Under the pieces are notes generated by a model. The model was not told where the DNA came from. It was given only the letters and a program-made list of their open reading frames with translations, and searched no databases. From Melampsora larici-populina 98AG31 (Eukaryota > Basidiomycota > Pucciniomycetes > Pucciniales > Melampsoraceae): 64,000 nucleotides of DNA. The position numbers were made by a program, and so were the translations under genes. Shown here piece after piece: positions 9,244 through 20,829 of the stretch. The stretch lies in NCBI RefSeq assembly GCF_000204055.1, contig NW_006768794.1, positions 495,752 through 559,751 on the forward strand, written 5' to 3'. How positions within the stretch are numbered: the stretch's first letter is position 1; every line of letters begins with the position of its first letter.

Positions 9244-12186
9244 CTTTGAAATCGGAGGAGTTTGTTAAGTGAGATTGGAAGTGAAAGGGGGATTGGAGGA
9301 ATGGAATCGGGGGTTGGTGGTACGGATGATGAAGTGAAATTTGGATCTCTCTGAAAGATGAACGGTATTTGTATGGCTCAGATACTGAGTTGCCGGATCA
9401 GCTTCAACGCGCGTCACGTGAGTCATTATCTTTGTTTGGATCATAAAGCTTATATACGCGCGACAAAATACATATGTACTGATTGACGCAAGCTGATCAG
9501 TCTGTGTCAGATAGAAAGATAATATGATTAAGGTAATATAGTCGCCCCTTCTCTACCTCACTTGTTGATACCCACCTCCAACTTGCGTCAATCCACTCTC
9601 TTCATGAATTTTGATAATTCAAACTCTTCGAGTTCAGAGGTTGAAAAACAGGCTTTAATCGAGCGAGCGTTTTATCTGCCTCTGTCTACAGTTAGGACCT
9701 TCCTTTCTGGCAACTGTCTTGAGAAAAAGCAAAGACTCATTTCTCTCCCAGTCTCCAGATTCAACTCATGTTTTGAACATCAAAATCATCTCCGATTCTC
9801 ACAGGTCCAATAGCTTTTCATTGATTTCCCAAAGATGTAAATGAATGTCGCGTAGCTAGGCTAAAGATCTATTCTATTTCTGCTTTTTAAATGCTTCTCA
9901 TGCATATCATAGACCGCGATTTATTCAGCTTCATATTTACAAGGAGATTCGTCAAACAATTCAAAATCAGCAGATTGCGCCAAAAGCACAATGCCTTTCA
10001 CTTCAGCAAGGCTTAAGTGTCTCAGCAGTACATGGTTCCTATCCGGGAGCCGCGTCGCTTGATCACTATAACTCTCTCTACAATATTTCCAATAAAACCA
10101 ATGATGAAAACCCAACCATATAGGTGAGGAACTGTGCATGTGTTGCTCTTGGATCTGCCGACTTGGTCAGATGGCTGGCCCTCAAGCATTCCACGGTAAC
10201 GGGTAGTGGGGATTGACAGGGGCAAGGACTCATTCATTTAGTATCAAAATCAATGGCCCTCACTTTGACTGAAGTTTATTCCTTAAATTTGGTTTGTACA
10301 TGATTCTTGGTCAGACTTATCATTCAAGACCACGTTACGCAAACAACACCTGCGGAGGCAAGATGGAATTTGCTCATACATATATCTATATATGAATTTC
10401 ATATCCAAGTTACACAACACAATTGGAATCCCCACATTCATTATCTCCTCTTATCAGCCAGAGAAGCGTTTATTGTTGATTGGAATTATCGTGCAGTTTT
10501 CAGAACGGATCGATCTATCGCAGAAGTAAAGAGATAGGTAAGACGAACACAATAGATTTTTCAAGGTACGACTGTCTCGCATCCCGACTCCATCACAAAC
10601 CCATAAGAGGTAATCTCATTTATAAGAACTGAAAAGATGGAGAGGTCCATCGGAATACTTGGTTTTTCCTAGTTTTCTGTCGCGTAGTAAGTCTTTCCAT
10701 ACCGATTGATTAAATCAGATGAATGTTTTTAACAAGGAATGTTATCGATAAGATCTGTAAAATTCCTCAAGAAGAAAACAACCCATAGAGCCTTTCATGA
10801 CACCTCCAGACTTTCTGATCAAACTTCTTGGCTAAATGATACAGTATTAAAATCCTGAATCTCAGTTTTAAGGTCTACTTTGAAGCAACAACTGGGAAAA
10901 ACGTCTATGTCTCATAAGAGTTTCCCATTATTTTGGAGAAATTTAAGATTCATCGGATCTTCTAGGATCTGACTCGGAGTTTCTTGTGGCATTTTGGTGG
11001 TATAAAAAAGCGTTTATATCCTCAAAGCTAATCAACTTGAATGAATTGATTTGATCTCAGAGTCCAGTCAGCTATCTCACATTTCTACCAAACTTCCAAA
11101 CTGAGACTGGAAGAGGAAATTCTGGGGACTACTTCTGCTTCAGATTTACTTCAAGTTCAACACTTCAGTTTATTGAATACAAGCTTGATGAAGTAATGTG
11201 ATTTCTATAAGCAGTTCAGCGAGCCTAGTAACACAGAATTGATTTTTGTTGATTAGACTCACGAGTCAAGATAATTGAGATCATTGTGATCTTCTCGTCT
11301 CAAGAAATCTAAAAAGAAGCCAGGAAATTCTCTGCCTGAACCCAGAATGGTCATCTCCTGTATTTTGGTACAGCTCAGTTATGCATCAAAGAATTATAAG
11401 TCTCATCGGATTAGCAATCCTAGTGATTATTGCTCGCAGGGAATTCTTCAGTTGGAGCTCGCTGGTTTGTGAGTTTCAACTCGAATATCTTGTACTGAGT
11501 CTCTCATTCTCCAAGATCTCTGCATTCAATCTGATTCACAGATGATTCAACAAATCACAGCCCTACGCTAGATGATGTAGTACAATGATGTGTTAGTTGC
11601 CCTTTCTAATTGACAAGGTATAGACGAGTTTAAGAGGAAGCAAAGGATTTTCCGCTAAGATTTCCGATCACACGGACTCCGAATTCTGTTTGCTATTATC
11701 TCGGAGCTTTCTTCTTATTGATGCGTATTCAGGCCTAGTTATCACGTAGAAACAATCCAATATGCGATCAAGAGTAGTATGAATGCATCAAAAGTTGATT
11801 GATAGCCTTAAGCTGAACGCGTCACAGCTCTTCATCCAAATCCTTCCATCTTCTCTTGGGATGCGTTAGACGGGTACATAGGTCATTGAAGATGGGTAAT
11901 GATTTGTTTTGCTATAAACTGCATGGATTGAGTCCACTCGAGATGTTATGGATTGGTCAAATGAGAGATATAGTAAGGGGTTCGTTCAACTTGAGAAGTA
12001 AACGGTGAATCATGAATGGATCCAGATGAATGTTAAAATTTGAATGTTTGTTGATTGAGTTTTTGACCCCTTAACGTCGACTGTCGAGTAAGTACATAGT
12101 ACTTAAGCTTTTGATGACCATTCAAAAGAAATACCAGCTCAGCAGATTATCATTCAGTAGACACTTCATCAAACCAATCAAGTAAG
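9244..12186. other. Largely gene-free region
   Basis: A 69-codon plus-strand frame at 9604-9813 starts with an ATG and is Ser-rich (MNFDNSNSSSSEVEKQ); it could be a small gene divergent from the membrane protein but has no support. Overlapping minus-strand frames at 9921-10237 and a plus frame at 10307-10537 show no family signal. From 10540 to 12186 I see nothing. Confidence 0.35.
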
Positions 12187-12441
12187 ATGCCAAAATCAAA
12201 TCAAACCACCAATTCACTCAAACCAGGTTTCTCAACTGGTGGTTCATTTCAAGCTTGTAAGTTGATATCCTCCTTCAACTCATCGTCCCATAATAAATAC
12301 ACTGACCCAATCTCTTTCATGGTGAGTTTAGTGGCAGTCGAATCGATTGAATCAGATTCAGAGACTGATTCACAAACCACTCCGATCATTCCATCACATC
12401 GAACACCTTCTACTGCCATCTCATGGGATTTTTTTGGTTGA
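12187..12441 (+). CDS. Ser/Thr-rich open frame, doubtful
   Basis: This is an 84-codon frame from an ATG at 12187 (MPKSNQTTNSLKPGF). It contains a GTAAGT-like donor near 12257 and ends just before the deaminase remnant. It does not match the N-terminal half of a guanine deaminase. It may be an unrelated small gene or the 5' part of a chimeric transcript. Confidence 0.25.
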   Translation: MPKSNQTTNSLKPGFSTGGSFQACKLISSFNSSSHNKYTDPISFMVSLVAVESIESDSETDSQTTPIIPSHRTPSTAISWDFFG

Positions 12442-12466
12442 TTTGATATATTGTTTTTGGTTGTAG

Positions 12467-13406
12467 ATGGATCGGAATGAAACATTTGAACGTTATAAGC
12501 GAAATTCGGTGGAGGAACCTATAAAAGATACCATTGAATTCATTGACTATATTCGACAAGACTGCGTTCCTGAACTTGAAAAAGCTGATATGTAGGACCT
12601 CAATACCTGATCATCCACTCACAGATGGGTCGTTGGCCGATTCAGAATGTTTAGAGAGATCACTTTCCAAGAAGGAAGGTTTTTCATCAGCTCTACTTCA
12701 ACCGATCCTAACGCCTCGATTTGCAATCTCATGTACCGATAAACTCTTACGCCAACTAGGCCAACTACTCCAATCAGATCCAAGCTTACGATTACAAACT
12801 CATCTAAGTGAATCGAAATCAGAAATCTCATTTACCAAATCATTATTCCCTAACATAGAAACATATACAGAAATACATGACGAATTCGATTTATTTACAT
12901 CACCTACGATTTTAGCTCATTGTATACATTTAGAACCGAGTGAAATTGATTTGATTGAGAAATGAGAATGTGGATCAAGTCATTGTCCAAGTTTGAATTT
13001 TAATTTAAAATCGGGGATCTGTGAAGTGAAAAGTTGATTACAAGATGGAATTGAGAAGATTGGATTAGGTACAGATGTTTCGGGTGGACATGGGATTGGA
13101 ATCTTAAGGTGTATAAGAGATGAAATGATGGCTACTAAAGCTTTAGGTTTCCATCAACATCATCATGATCCTCCTCTAAAGGAGACTCATGAGATTCAAA
13201 ACAGTTTACATTCGATTAAGAATTTGTTTTATTTAGCTACTATAGGTGGTGCAAAAGTTTGTAATCTTGAAGAACGAATTGGTAACTTTATAGTTGGTAA
13301 AGAGTTTGATGGGATTATTCTACAAACTGGAGTTTCCTTTGATCCGATCGAAAAGGTTGAAGATGATGAATTGATTCGATTTGGATTTGAAGGAGTACCA
13401 GGATGA
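12467..13406 (+). pseudogene. Guanine deaminase, 5'-truncated and disrupted
   Basis: The sequence follows guanine deaminase (guanine to xanthine, amidohydrolase superfamily) from the middle of the enzyme onward: MDRNETFERYKRNS, TIEFIDYIRQD, RTSIPDHPLTDGS, ALLQPILTPRFAISCTDKL, LRLQTHLSESKSE, LAHCIHLEPSEIDLI, HCPSLNFNLKSG, KIGLGTDVSGGHGIGILR and FYLATIGGAKVC..ERIGNF.VGKEFD. The N-terminal half with the HVHA zinc ligands is absent. A frameshift near 12590 separates LEKAD from CRTSIPDHP. Two in-frame TGA codons (12963-12965 and 13048-13050) fall in the conserved core, and the C-terminus is short. The later zinc and catalytic ligands (QTH, LAHC, GTD) are still readable, so decay is fairly recent. 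Not functional as it stands. Confidence 0.85.
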
Positions 13407-14636
13407 ATGTAATCCGAATTTTTTTTATTGATGAATTTTTCAAAAAGAAATTTAATTGAATGATTTCTTTGAAAAATTCTTGTTTACGGTTTGTAACTTT
13501 TTTTGATTTTGATTTTGATTTGAATGATCTGGTTTTGTGTTTTGTGTGGTTGATTTGATTAACTTTTTTTAGGGTGATGATTGAAATATTCCAAGTGTAT
13601 TTGTTAAAGGAAAAGTAGTGGGTAGTGCAAGAAAAAGTTTGTTTTAAGAATTCTTTTTTCTCTTGGTTGTGATAGAAGTGTTTTTTTCTGTGATTTTTCA
13701 GTCCTCATTTTTTCTTGTTTTCTTGTTTTCTTTTCCTTTTTCTCTCTCTTTCTCTTTAACAATTGAGATTTGGATTGAAAATTGATTATAGATGATCATG
13801 GATTGCTTTTCTTTCTTTTATGATTATTTTGTAAGATTTCTTTATAATTTGATCAATAATTACTTGAATTTTTTTTAAACAAACATCTATCGCATCTTTT
13901 TCTTCAAGTGTGTTGTATATCATTCTAAGTAGAACAAACTGGGACCAATAGTGTAAGAATCGCTATAGATTCTCTATGAGATCTTACCAAGAACTTCCTA
14001 CAGCACAATAAAAGGTTGTACTTTGGAAACCAATCTACCAGCTTTCTTCTGGACCGAATCTGATTATTTTTTCTTGTGAGCCTCATTATGATCAATCTTT
14101 TCTTTATTTCTAATCTCTTGAAAATAATATCAATACATACTTTATATCTTTTTCTACAATTTTAGTACATGACAATTCGAATTTCAAACCAAAAAAAAAA
14201 AACAAGAAGCTTTCAACTTTGTGTTCAAGAAAAGATCTCTTCATATAAATCCTTATTGTTTGTCCGTTAAGCAATTCCAGAGCCGTAATTAAAAAGTCAT
14301 GAGTGATGAAGGTATTGATGAACGAGTCGACGGCGGACGTAGGATTCGTGTGATGCAGTAAATCCGTATGCGCAGCGAGAATGTTAAAAAGTATGTAAAG
14401 AAATCTTAATGAAGCCTTGCCTACAGGAATATTAAGTTTAAGGCCAATTTAGTGATATATCTGGCTTAACACCTTTGACTTAAATTGATCACTTTGAATT
14501 ATCTGAGTCACCAAGAATCAAAATATAAAATGAAAATTAATCCAATCAGCTTAGAAAATCAACGTTTTTTGAAACACATGTTAACTTACAAAACCAACCC
14601 CCCAAAAAATCCTCAAAAAAAAAATGAAAAAAACCT
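13407..14636. other. AT-rich spacer
   Basis: There are long T-rich runs (13470-13900) and no coding signal on either strand. It contains the 3' ends of two converging loci. Confidence 0.5.
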
Positions 14637-15600
14637 TCAAGTTCCTCTAGTTTGATCCAAAATCTTTTTAACAATTTCACCAAACTCTTCAAAAACCTTT
14701 CGATCCTCTAATCCAAACCTAATGCTTTCTTTTTGTCGATTCTTCTGATTCTGATTCTTTTGATGAATAAACGAACCTTGATCAAATTCGAATCCTACAA
14801 GTTCTTTAATTAATTCATGACGTAAATTCTCATTAGGTTCAAGATGAATTCGTTTTAAAGTTTCTTTAAATGAATCAGAAGAAGATCTTAAAAAAGTTCT
14901 AAATTCGATGCAAGTCACTAAAAAGACCACAAAAACCAAGAGAACCGTTCATAAAATCAAAATATCAGTTCGATTTTCAAGTTTTGACCGATTTCATTTT
15001 TTTGGGCGGGGAGATTGTGGTCATTTACCAATTCTTTCCCATTCGAATTTCCTCAAAGGTTTAATTTCATCTCTACGTAACGGATCATAAAAAACAGAAC
15101 ACTGTGCTTCATCTAGTTCAGGCCAACGTAAATCTTTGAGCCGTTTCAATGGTCTTTCTTCTTGCAGGATTTCTTCTTTAGGTTCTTCTATAGGTTGGGT
15201 TTCTTGTGATTTGATTCGGTTGATGGTTTCTTCATTCTTGGATCTCGTTCCTGGACAATTGGTTTGTTCTAAAATTAGAAAAAAACAGAATTCAGTATGG
15301 TTGGTTTACTTCAAGGTTCTGAAAGAAAAAGAGTAACAAACGTTTGTGTAAGTTGAAACATTTCACTGAACAACTGGAAACCAAAAAAATCAAAAAAGTC
15401 GGTTCAACTTGATTAGAAATTCTTTTTAAATAGGTTGAATGCGATTCTTTTGGTGTTGAGAAAAGAAATTAAAGAATTGGTTCGAAACTTAACTATGGAA
15501 TTTGATCAATTGGACATGAATATTTTTTACTTTGAATTTCACATATACTACATTTGATTTGATGAGTTTGTTTCTTTTTATTTTGGTTGGTTGGTTTCAT
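14637..15600 (-). CDS. HIT zinc-finger protein, Hit1/ZNHIT3-like, four exons
   Basis: Exons are 15600-15494, 15373-15342, 15268-15029 and 14917-14637; all phases agree and the product is 219 residues. The zinc finger is split over three exons: CSICEIQSKKYSCP, then PYCSVKCFNLHK, then NCPG, which gives the C-x2-C..C..YC-x3-C..H..C ligand pattern of zf-HIT. Proline-tyrosine-cysteine-serine in the middle matches ZNHIT3/Hit1 best. The C-terminal part has a Leu-rich helical block (FRTFLRSSSDSFKETLKRI) and ends FEEFGEIVKKILDQ, similar to the end of yeast Hit1. Known members help assemble box C/D snoRNPs with Rsa1/NUFIP in the nucleus. The zinc finger is firm; the Hit1 name is inferred from finger type, length and C-terminus. 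Confidence 0.75.
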
Positions 15601-15941
15601 CTTATCTTAACAATGAAAACGAAGTAAGCAAATCGTTAAATTGTGAAGAGAAAAAATGTTTATTTGATTTGAGAATACGGGATTGCTTGAAATTTCCAAA
15701 ACTTTCAACTTTTTTTGTACTTTTTCTTGGTGTGTGTGTCGGGGTCCGGAGAGTACCGAGCAGTGGTGTCAGCGGGCTCGGGTAAGTACCGTGTCGTTAA
15801 CTTTCAATCTGATCAACTTCCCGAATCCCAGGCTCAGAATTCTAAAATCCAATGCCATAGAAACTTCGAAAACCAAAAACCCAAAACTTCAACCAAGACA
15901 AGATAAATCCATACCATCGATCAAAAGCAAAACAAGTAAAG

Positions 15942-16849
15942 ATGAGTGTAAGTGATCTTGAACTCGATGAATCAACGACCGACATTCCCTAAATCAAACT
16001 GATTTAAATTCCGACCAATCTTCTTTCACACAGGATGATCGATTTACTTATATTCATCTTCCACATGAAACTTCTTTATGGTGTTATGTTGATGATCAAG
16101 TAGATTGGGCCATAGACTCTCTAGACGATCGTCAGTTTTTTTATATTCGGATTAACCATGATCCATGAAACCCAAATCGTAATCAACATGTTTTTTTCGC
16201 GGGTTGGTATATATAGGTTTTGATCAATCAGTTTGGGATCTTATTCCACCTTATCAAAATGAAGATGATGAAGGTAGATTTCAAATCTCACTTTCGTATC
16301 CATATTTCTCATTTTCCAAACCCTTAATCCTAACCTAAACCGAACCAGAAAATGAAAAAACTAATCAAAACTTCTTTCTTAGGTTTATTACCATCCAACG
16401 CCCATCCTTCATACCCCTACGGAAACCCGTACGAACAAAGCTCAAGTGTGTTATCGAATCCGATCCAATCCAGTCGTCTCTTACCCACGAATTCCTTAGT
16501 ATCGGGTACCTCTTTACTTGCCACACCAAGTTTTATGAACCTGAACCATCCATCACATTGGAACGAATTAGCCATCGATAGTTTACTGAACCAAGCTAGT
16601 AATTCATCGAACCTGAATCTTTCAACCAGTTCTGATCAACTACTTGAACCTCAAAATCCTAATACCACTGAATCTTCAAATCGGGCTCCTGTTCTTCCTA
16701 CTCCTAATCATCCGAATCCTAATCCTAATAATCTTAATCAAACTCCTCGTACACCTGTTAGGATGGGAAATGGTGATTTGATTAATCCGACGTGGGATGA
16801 AGGGGTTGGGTCTGATGATAGTGATCAAGATTTGATTCCTCAAGTTTGA
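15942..16849 (+). CDS. Low-complexity Asn/Pro/Ser-rich protein, four exons
   Basis: Exons 15942-15947, 16034-16130, 16217-16273 and 16383-16849 join in frame to 208 residues. The short N-terminal part is ordered-looking and aromatic (DDRFTYIHLPHETSLWCYVDDQVDWAIDSL). The rest is disordered, with Asn/Pro runs (PTPNHPNPNPNNLNQTP) and an acidic end (SDDSDQDLIPQV). The six-base first exon (ATG AGT) is risky; an upstream frame at 15683-15955 also enters this donor. No family recognised. It is divergent from the HIT gene, 341 bp away. Confidence 0.55.
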
Positions 16850-18063
16850 AAAAAAACTTGACAAGTTTTCTTTTCGAATACAAGGTAAAGAAAGGAATTA
16901 TCAATTTTTGTATGATTAAGTTATTAAATTAAATGATAAATAGGAAGAAGTGTACTACAGAACATAAAGAAACGTCAAAAAATGGGCAGGTGTTTGTTTT
17001 GAGTTGATAATTGAAAATCAGATTTAGACGACCAGACTATGAACGTTTGAATTTCTATTCCAATTGTCTGTTTGTAATTTTATTGATTGTGATATGTATC
17101 ATGACCAGTCTGTTCGATTTCGATACCGTTAATCATGATCATGAAACAAAACTAAGAAGATATATAAATCATCAAAACTTCAAGATAGAAGTGGAGGCTA
17201 TATTTCATTCATCGGATAAGTAAACTAGTTTGAAAATCAAAGTCAAGATAAGAAAGATTGAAGTCAAGATAAGAAAACAGATAGAAAGGATTTTCCATAG
17301 GTGTTTCGTTGAATATGCTTATGATGAACTTTGAAAGAGTTACTTATCTAGCTTATTTTAGTGTACTTTCTCAAATCACAGATTATCATTTACCCATATC
17401 TAAAAGTATAATCTTCAAAATCTCTATATGTGACTTCAACTTAATTGATCAAATTGTCCGTGAAGGGTTTTCAGAATTTGAGAAATTGATAGTTTAGTTG
17501 AACGATATGTATGCTGTGATTTATAAATTCAATTCAATCAAGGAGATCTATCAAATGAGTTTGAAGTTGGAAAGTCCAGAACCGGGTTTCGATAGAATAT
17601 CTCAGTCTCTGATTCTCTGCTTAAGCTGACTTCTAGCTGGTGGAAGTCAAGTTAAGAAGGAACTTGTTTGAGTAGACTTGATTTTTTTAAGAGATATAAT
17701 CTTTTCGAAGAGCTTGAAAAGGAAAAGAAGTTGATCAGTTCGGGTAAAGTTTAGTAAGTTGGGAATTTGATGAACAGACTCAGAGAAATTGGTTAAAGAG
17801 GAAATCGAAAGATAAGACTGGTGAATTGAGCAGATCGGTTAATCAACTTACAGATTAAAGATTCTGAATTATGACGTGGTGTTCTGTTAAACTTACGGTC
17901 GATGATGTCATTGGGTTTTCATCAAGAACTTTAAACTTCAGATTCACTATTTAATGGCCTTCATCCTCTTCACCGATTCGTAATTCCTTCATCATCTTTC
18001 CTTTCCATTTCACTTCATCTTACTATAAGAACTGTTGTAAGAAAGATTTAGATATAAAACAAA
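16850..18063. other. AT-rich spacer
   Basis: Only short frames without coding character (17011-17223, 17309-17497) were found. Nothing further seen. Confidence 0.45.
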
Positions 18064-19241
18064 ATGGGGTTATTAGATCAAGTAAGTTTAACTTATCATT
18101 TTAAATCACGACTTCTTTTTATCAAATCTTTCAATACCATTCATCATTCTTTAGACTTTGGCCTTTATTTTTTTTGTGAAGAACCGACACTTTCTTTGTT
18201 CTTCTTGGTTTCATTGCTTCATTGTTTTTTTTGTCAACAGATCTTGTTATTGTTGGATTTTGATTTGATTTGATTTCTGATTTTTATTTTCGTGTAGGCT
18301 AAAGAATTTGTTGGATCTGAAGAAGGAAAATCGATGATGAACAAAATCAGAGGACAAGGTAAAGAAATCAATCGGATTTACTTGTTTTTTTCTAAACTAA
18401 GAAGTGATTGTTGATTCATTTGTTCTGTTTTCGCTGGATTTTCTTGGAATTTGTTTTGTCAAGGTGTTGGAGGAGCTCAAGAAGATAACAGTTGAGTACA
18501 CTTTCTGAGTTGTTCTGTTTTTATCAAAAGAAATTTGATCTCATGAGTTTTGGTTCTTAGGTTATGGATCCGGTATGGGTCGTCAATCTAATCAAAGCAT
18601 GAACGATGATTCCATGATGGGTAATAACAGTTTGAGTCTTCAAGATTTTTTTCCTTCTCCCATCACCATGATTGATAACCAACAGAAACATGAAATTGTT
18701 TAACTTTTTGTTTCTTTTGGAATGAAATTTGATTAGATTATCAAAAGAACAATGATAATGATTATCAAAGTAACGATAGTTGAGTGATCCGCAGATTGAT
18801 TCAAAACAATTCTTAAGCTAGATTAGTACTTAAAGATTTCTTTCCCCATTTAGATTACAATTCCAACATGCGTCAAAACCAAAGCCAAGGAGGTCTTGGT
18901 GATATGAATTCGAATTCGAATCAAACCAGTTCAAACAATGACGATTATTCTTCTCGTTCTAATACCGGTCTCAACAATGATGAATATTCTTCTCGTTCTA
19001 ATGATGGTATGGGAACTAGATCTGGTGTTTCAAGTGGTGGAGTTAATGATAGTTATCAATGTGATTCCATTTCCTTTTCTTCATCTCATTCCTTAAACCA
19101 AACCGATCTGATCTTCTTTCTTTCTTTGTAGCGGTTGGTTCTGGTGGTTATGGTACAAATGATCAAGGAGATTCGTTTTCGAGAAACAATCAATCAGGTT
19201 TTAATAATGAAGATTTGAATTCTTCTTCTGGCACTTATTAA
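18064..19241 (+). CDS. Hydrophilic Asn/Ser/Gly-rich protein, seven exons
   Basis: Exons 18064-18081, 18298-18358, 18464-18490, 18561-18620, 18737-18778, 18854-19060 and 19132-19241 join in frame to 174 residues. It begins MGLLDQAKEFVGSEEGKSMMNKI, a short amphipathic helix. The remainder is almost entirely N, S, G, D, Q and Y, including a near-duplicate DDYSSRSNTG / DEYSSRSNDG. There is no signal peptide or membrane segment. It resembles hydrophilin or stress-type proteins of fungi in composition only. Several tiny exons in phase 1 (27-60 bp) make a modular gene that looks built by exon duplication. Function unknown. Confidence 0.7.
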
Positions 19242-20829
19242 TTCTCAAAGCTTCATTTCTTGAGCTTTTGAAGATCATGCGTTTCAAAATTGAATTGTAT
19301 CTTTTCTTCTTTGTAGCTTTATGATTAGATAAAAAGATTGAAATCAAGATCGATCAGCTTGTATTCATTACTAGTTATTATTGATTGCTGATTATTATTG
19401 AAAGTTCAAGGCTCTCAATCTGTGCTTTTTTGTCTGCTTTACTTTGAGCGTTTGGTGCATAGAAGAGATGAGCAGATCGAGTCACTAGCTTTCTAAAAAG
19501 AACCATCATGGAAAGGTTGATGTAAGGATTATAACTACTAGGCTTGATGAATCTTACCCAGTGTGTCTCTTTGATTATGCGTCCTATCCTAAGAAGTGAA
19601 CTTGGTTGAAGATTGGTAGATCTTTCTCTAGAGATCTATATGGGATGCTTGGTATGACTCTGAGTTGACTGACTGAGTTCAGATAAGAATCATGAAATTC
19701 AACTGTTTACTCAGCTAGATTGATTTCTCTTATTCAGTTGCTATTCAGTAAATATTAGCCAGATTATACGGTGTTGAGGTTGGTATTGCATATGATGAAA
19801 TTGTATGTTTCAAGAGTGAAGGACTGGATCATAAATTCGACTGATTTTCCATGGGCACTAGGAGCGCGCTTCTAGATACGAGAATAGGTCACAGGCGCCT
19901 TAAAGTGACATAGTGACAACGAACATGAGTAAGCCCCGTGCTACGATATGATTTCACACCTTCTCCTTGGGAAATGGCCTCTTTACCATCAACGCTCTTT
20001 ACCATCAAGATGATTCTTGATATATTCAGTAAAGCATTTGAACTTCAGGTTCTTCCCGGTTTTAGAATCCTTTTTACTCAAAGATTCAAGAACCGTTTCT
20101 TCAAAGTATTCTTCTGATTCTTATCATCATATTTTCTGGTTAATTCTCTCTCGTGTGAGTTTACCCGAGTCATCTCAGCGCCCAAAACCTATTCTTGGTT
20201 TAGATCGTTATCTTAACTTGAAGTGTAAGTCTGAACCCGAAAGGTGGTTTAGCTGGTGAGCATCAGGTTGTGACCTGATTCGATGCATTCTATTTTGATA
20301 AAGCCCGCGCATCCGAAACTTCTTGGTAAGCCAGGCAGCTAATTAATCGTAGGCTCTAGCTGGCTCTGGATATTCGACACGAACTGATATCGATCTTCCT
20401 TTAACTATTGACCTAGAGCCCTCAATTACATTAGTCATATATTCTTGGTCGGGCCCAGCCGGAGTTTCTTCCAAATAGAACCTCAGATGGATTCCGCGGT
20501 GATTTCTTTAATTCCAAAGACTCAATAGACGATCGTATCACGGTTGTTCCATAGTCAAGGTTTAATTTTTCCAAAGGATACCATTTTGTTCGCGCGTCTG
20601 AGTCTTTGCGGGAGAAGTCTCAGGCGGCTTGACGAGACCGTTCTCGGGCAAGAGATCCAGCACAAAATGCGATACATATAAACGCGACGTATCCTATATG
20701 CTATTCAGAATCATTGACACTCTTAATCCAGTCTTATTTTTTACTTCATTCACTTTCTACTCGGAAACGACAACTTCCTTCTTGGATATCTTTAATCCAA
20801 CCTTGGCACAACAATCATTTCGCGATCAG
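19242..20829. other. Spacer, no clear gene
   Basis: Somewhat GC-richer than its surroundings from 19850 to 20650. A frame at 20017-20259 has no family signal. The frame of the next gene is open upstream to an ATG at 20698, a possible earlier start. Confidence 0.4.
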
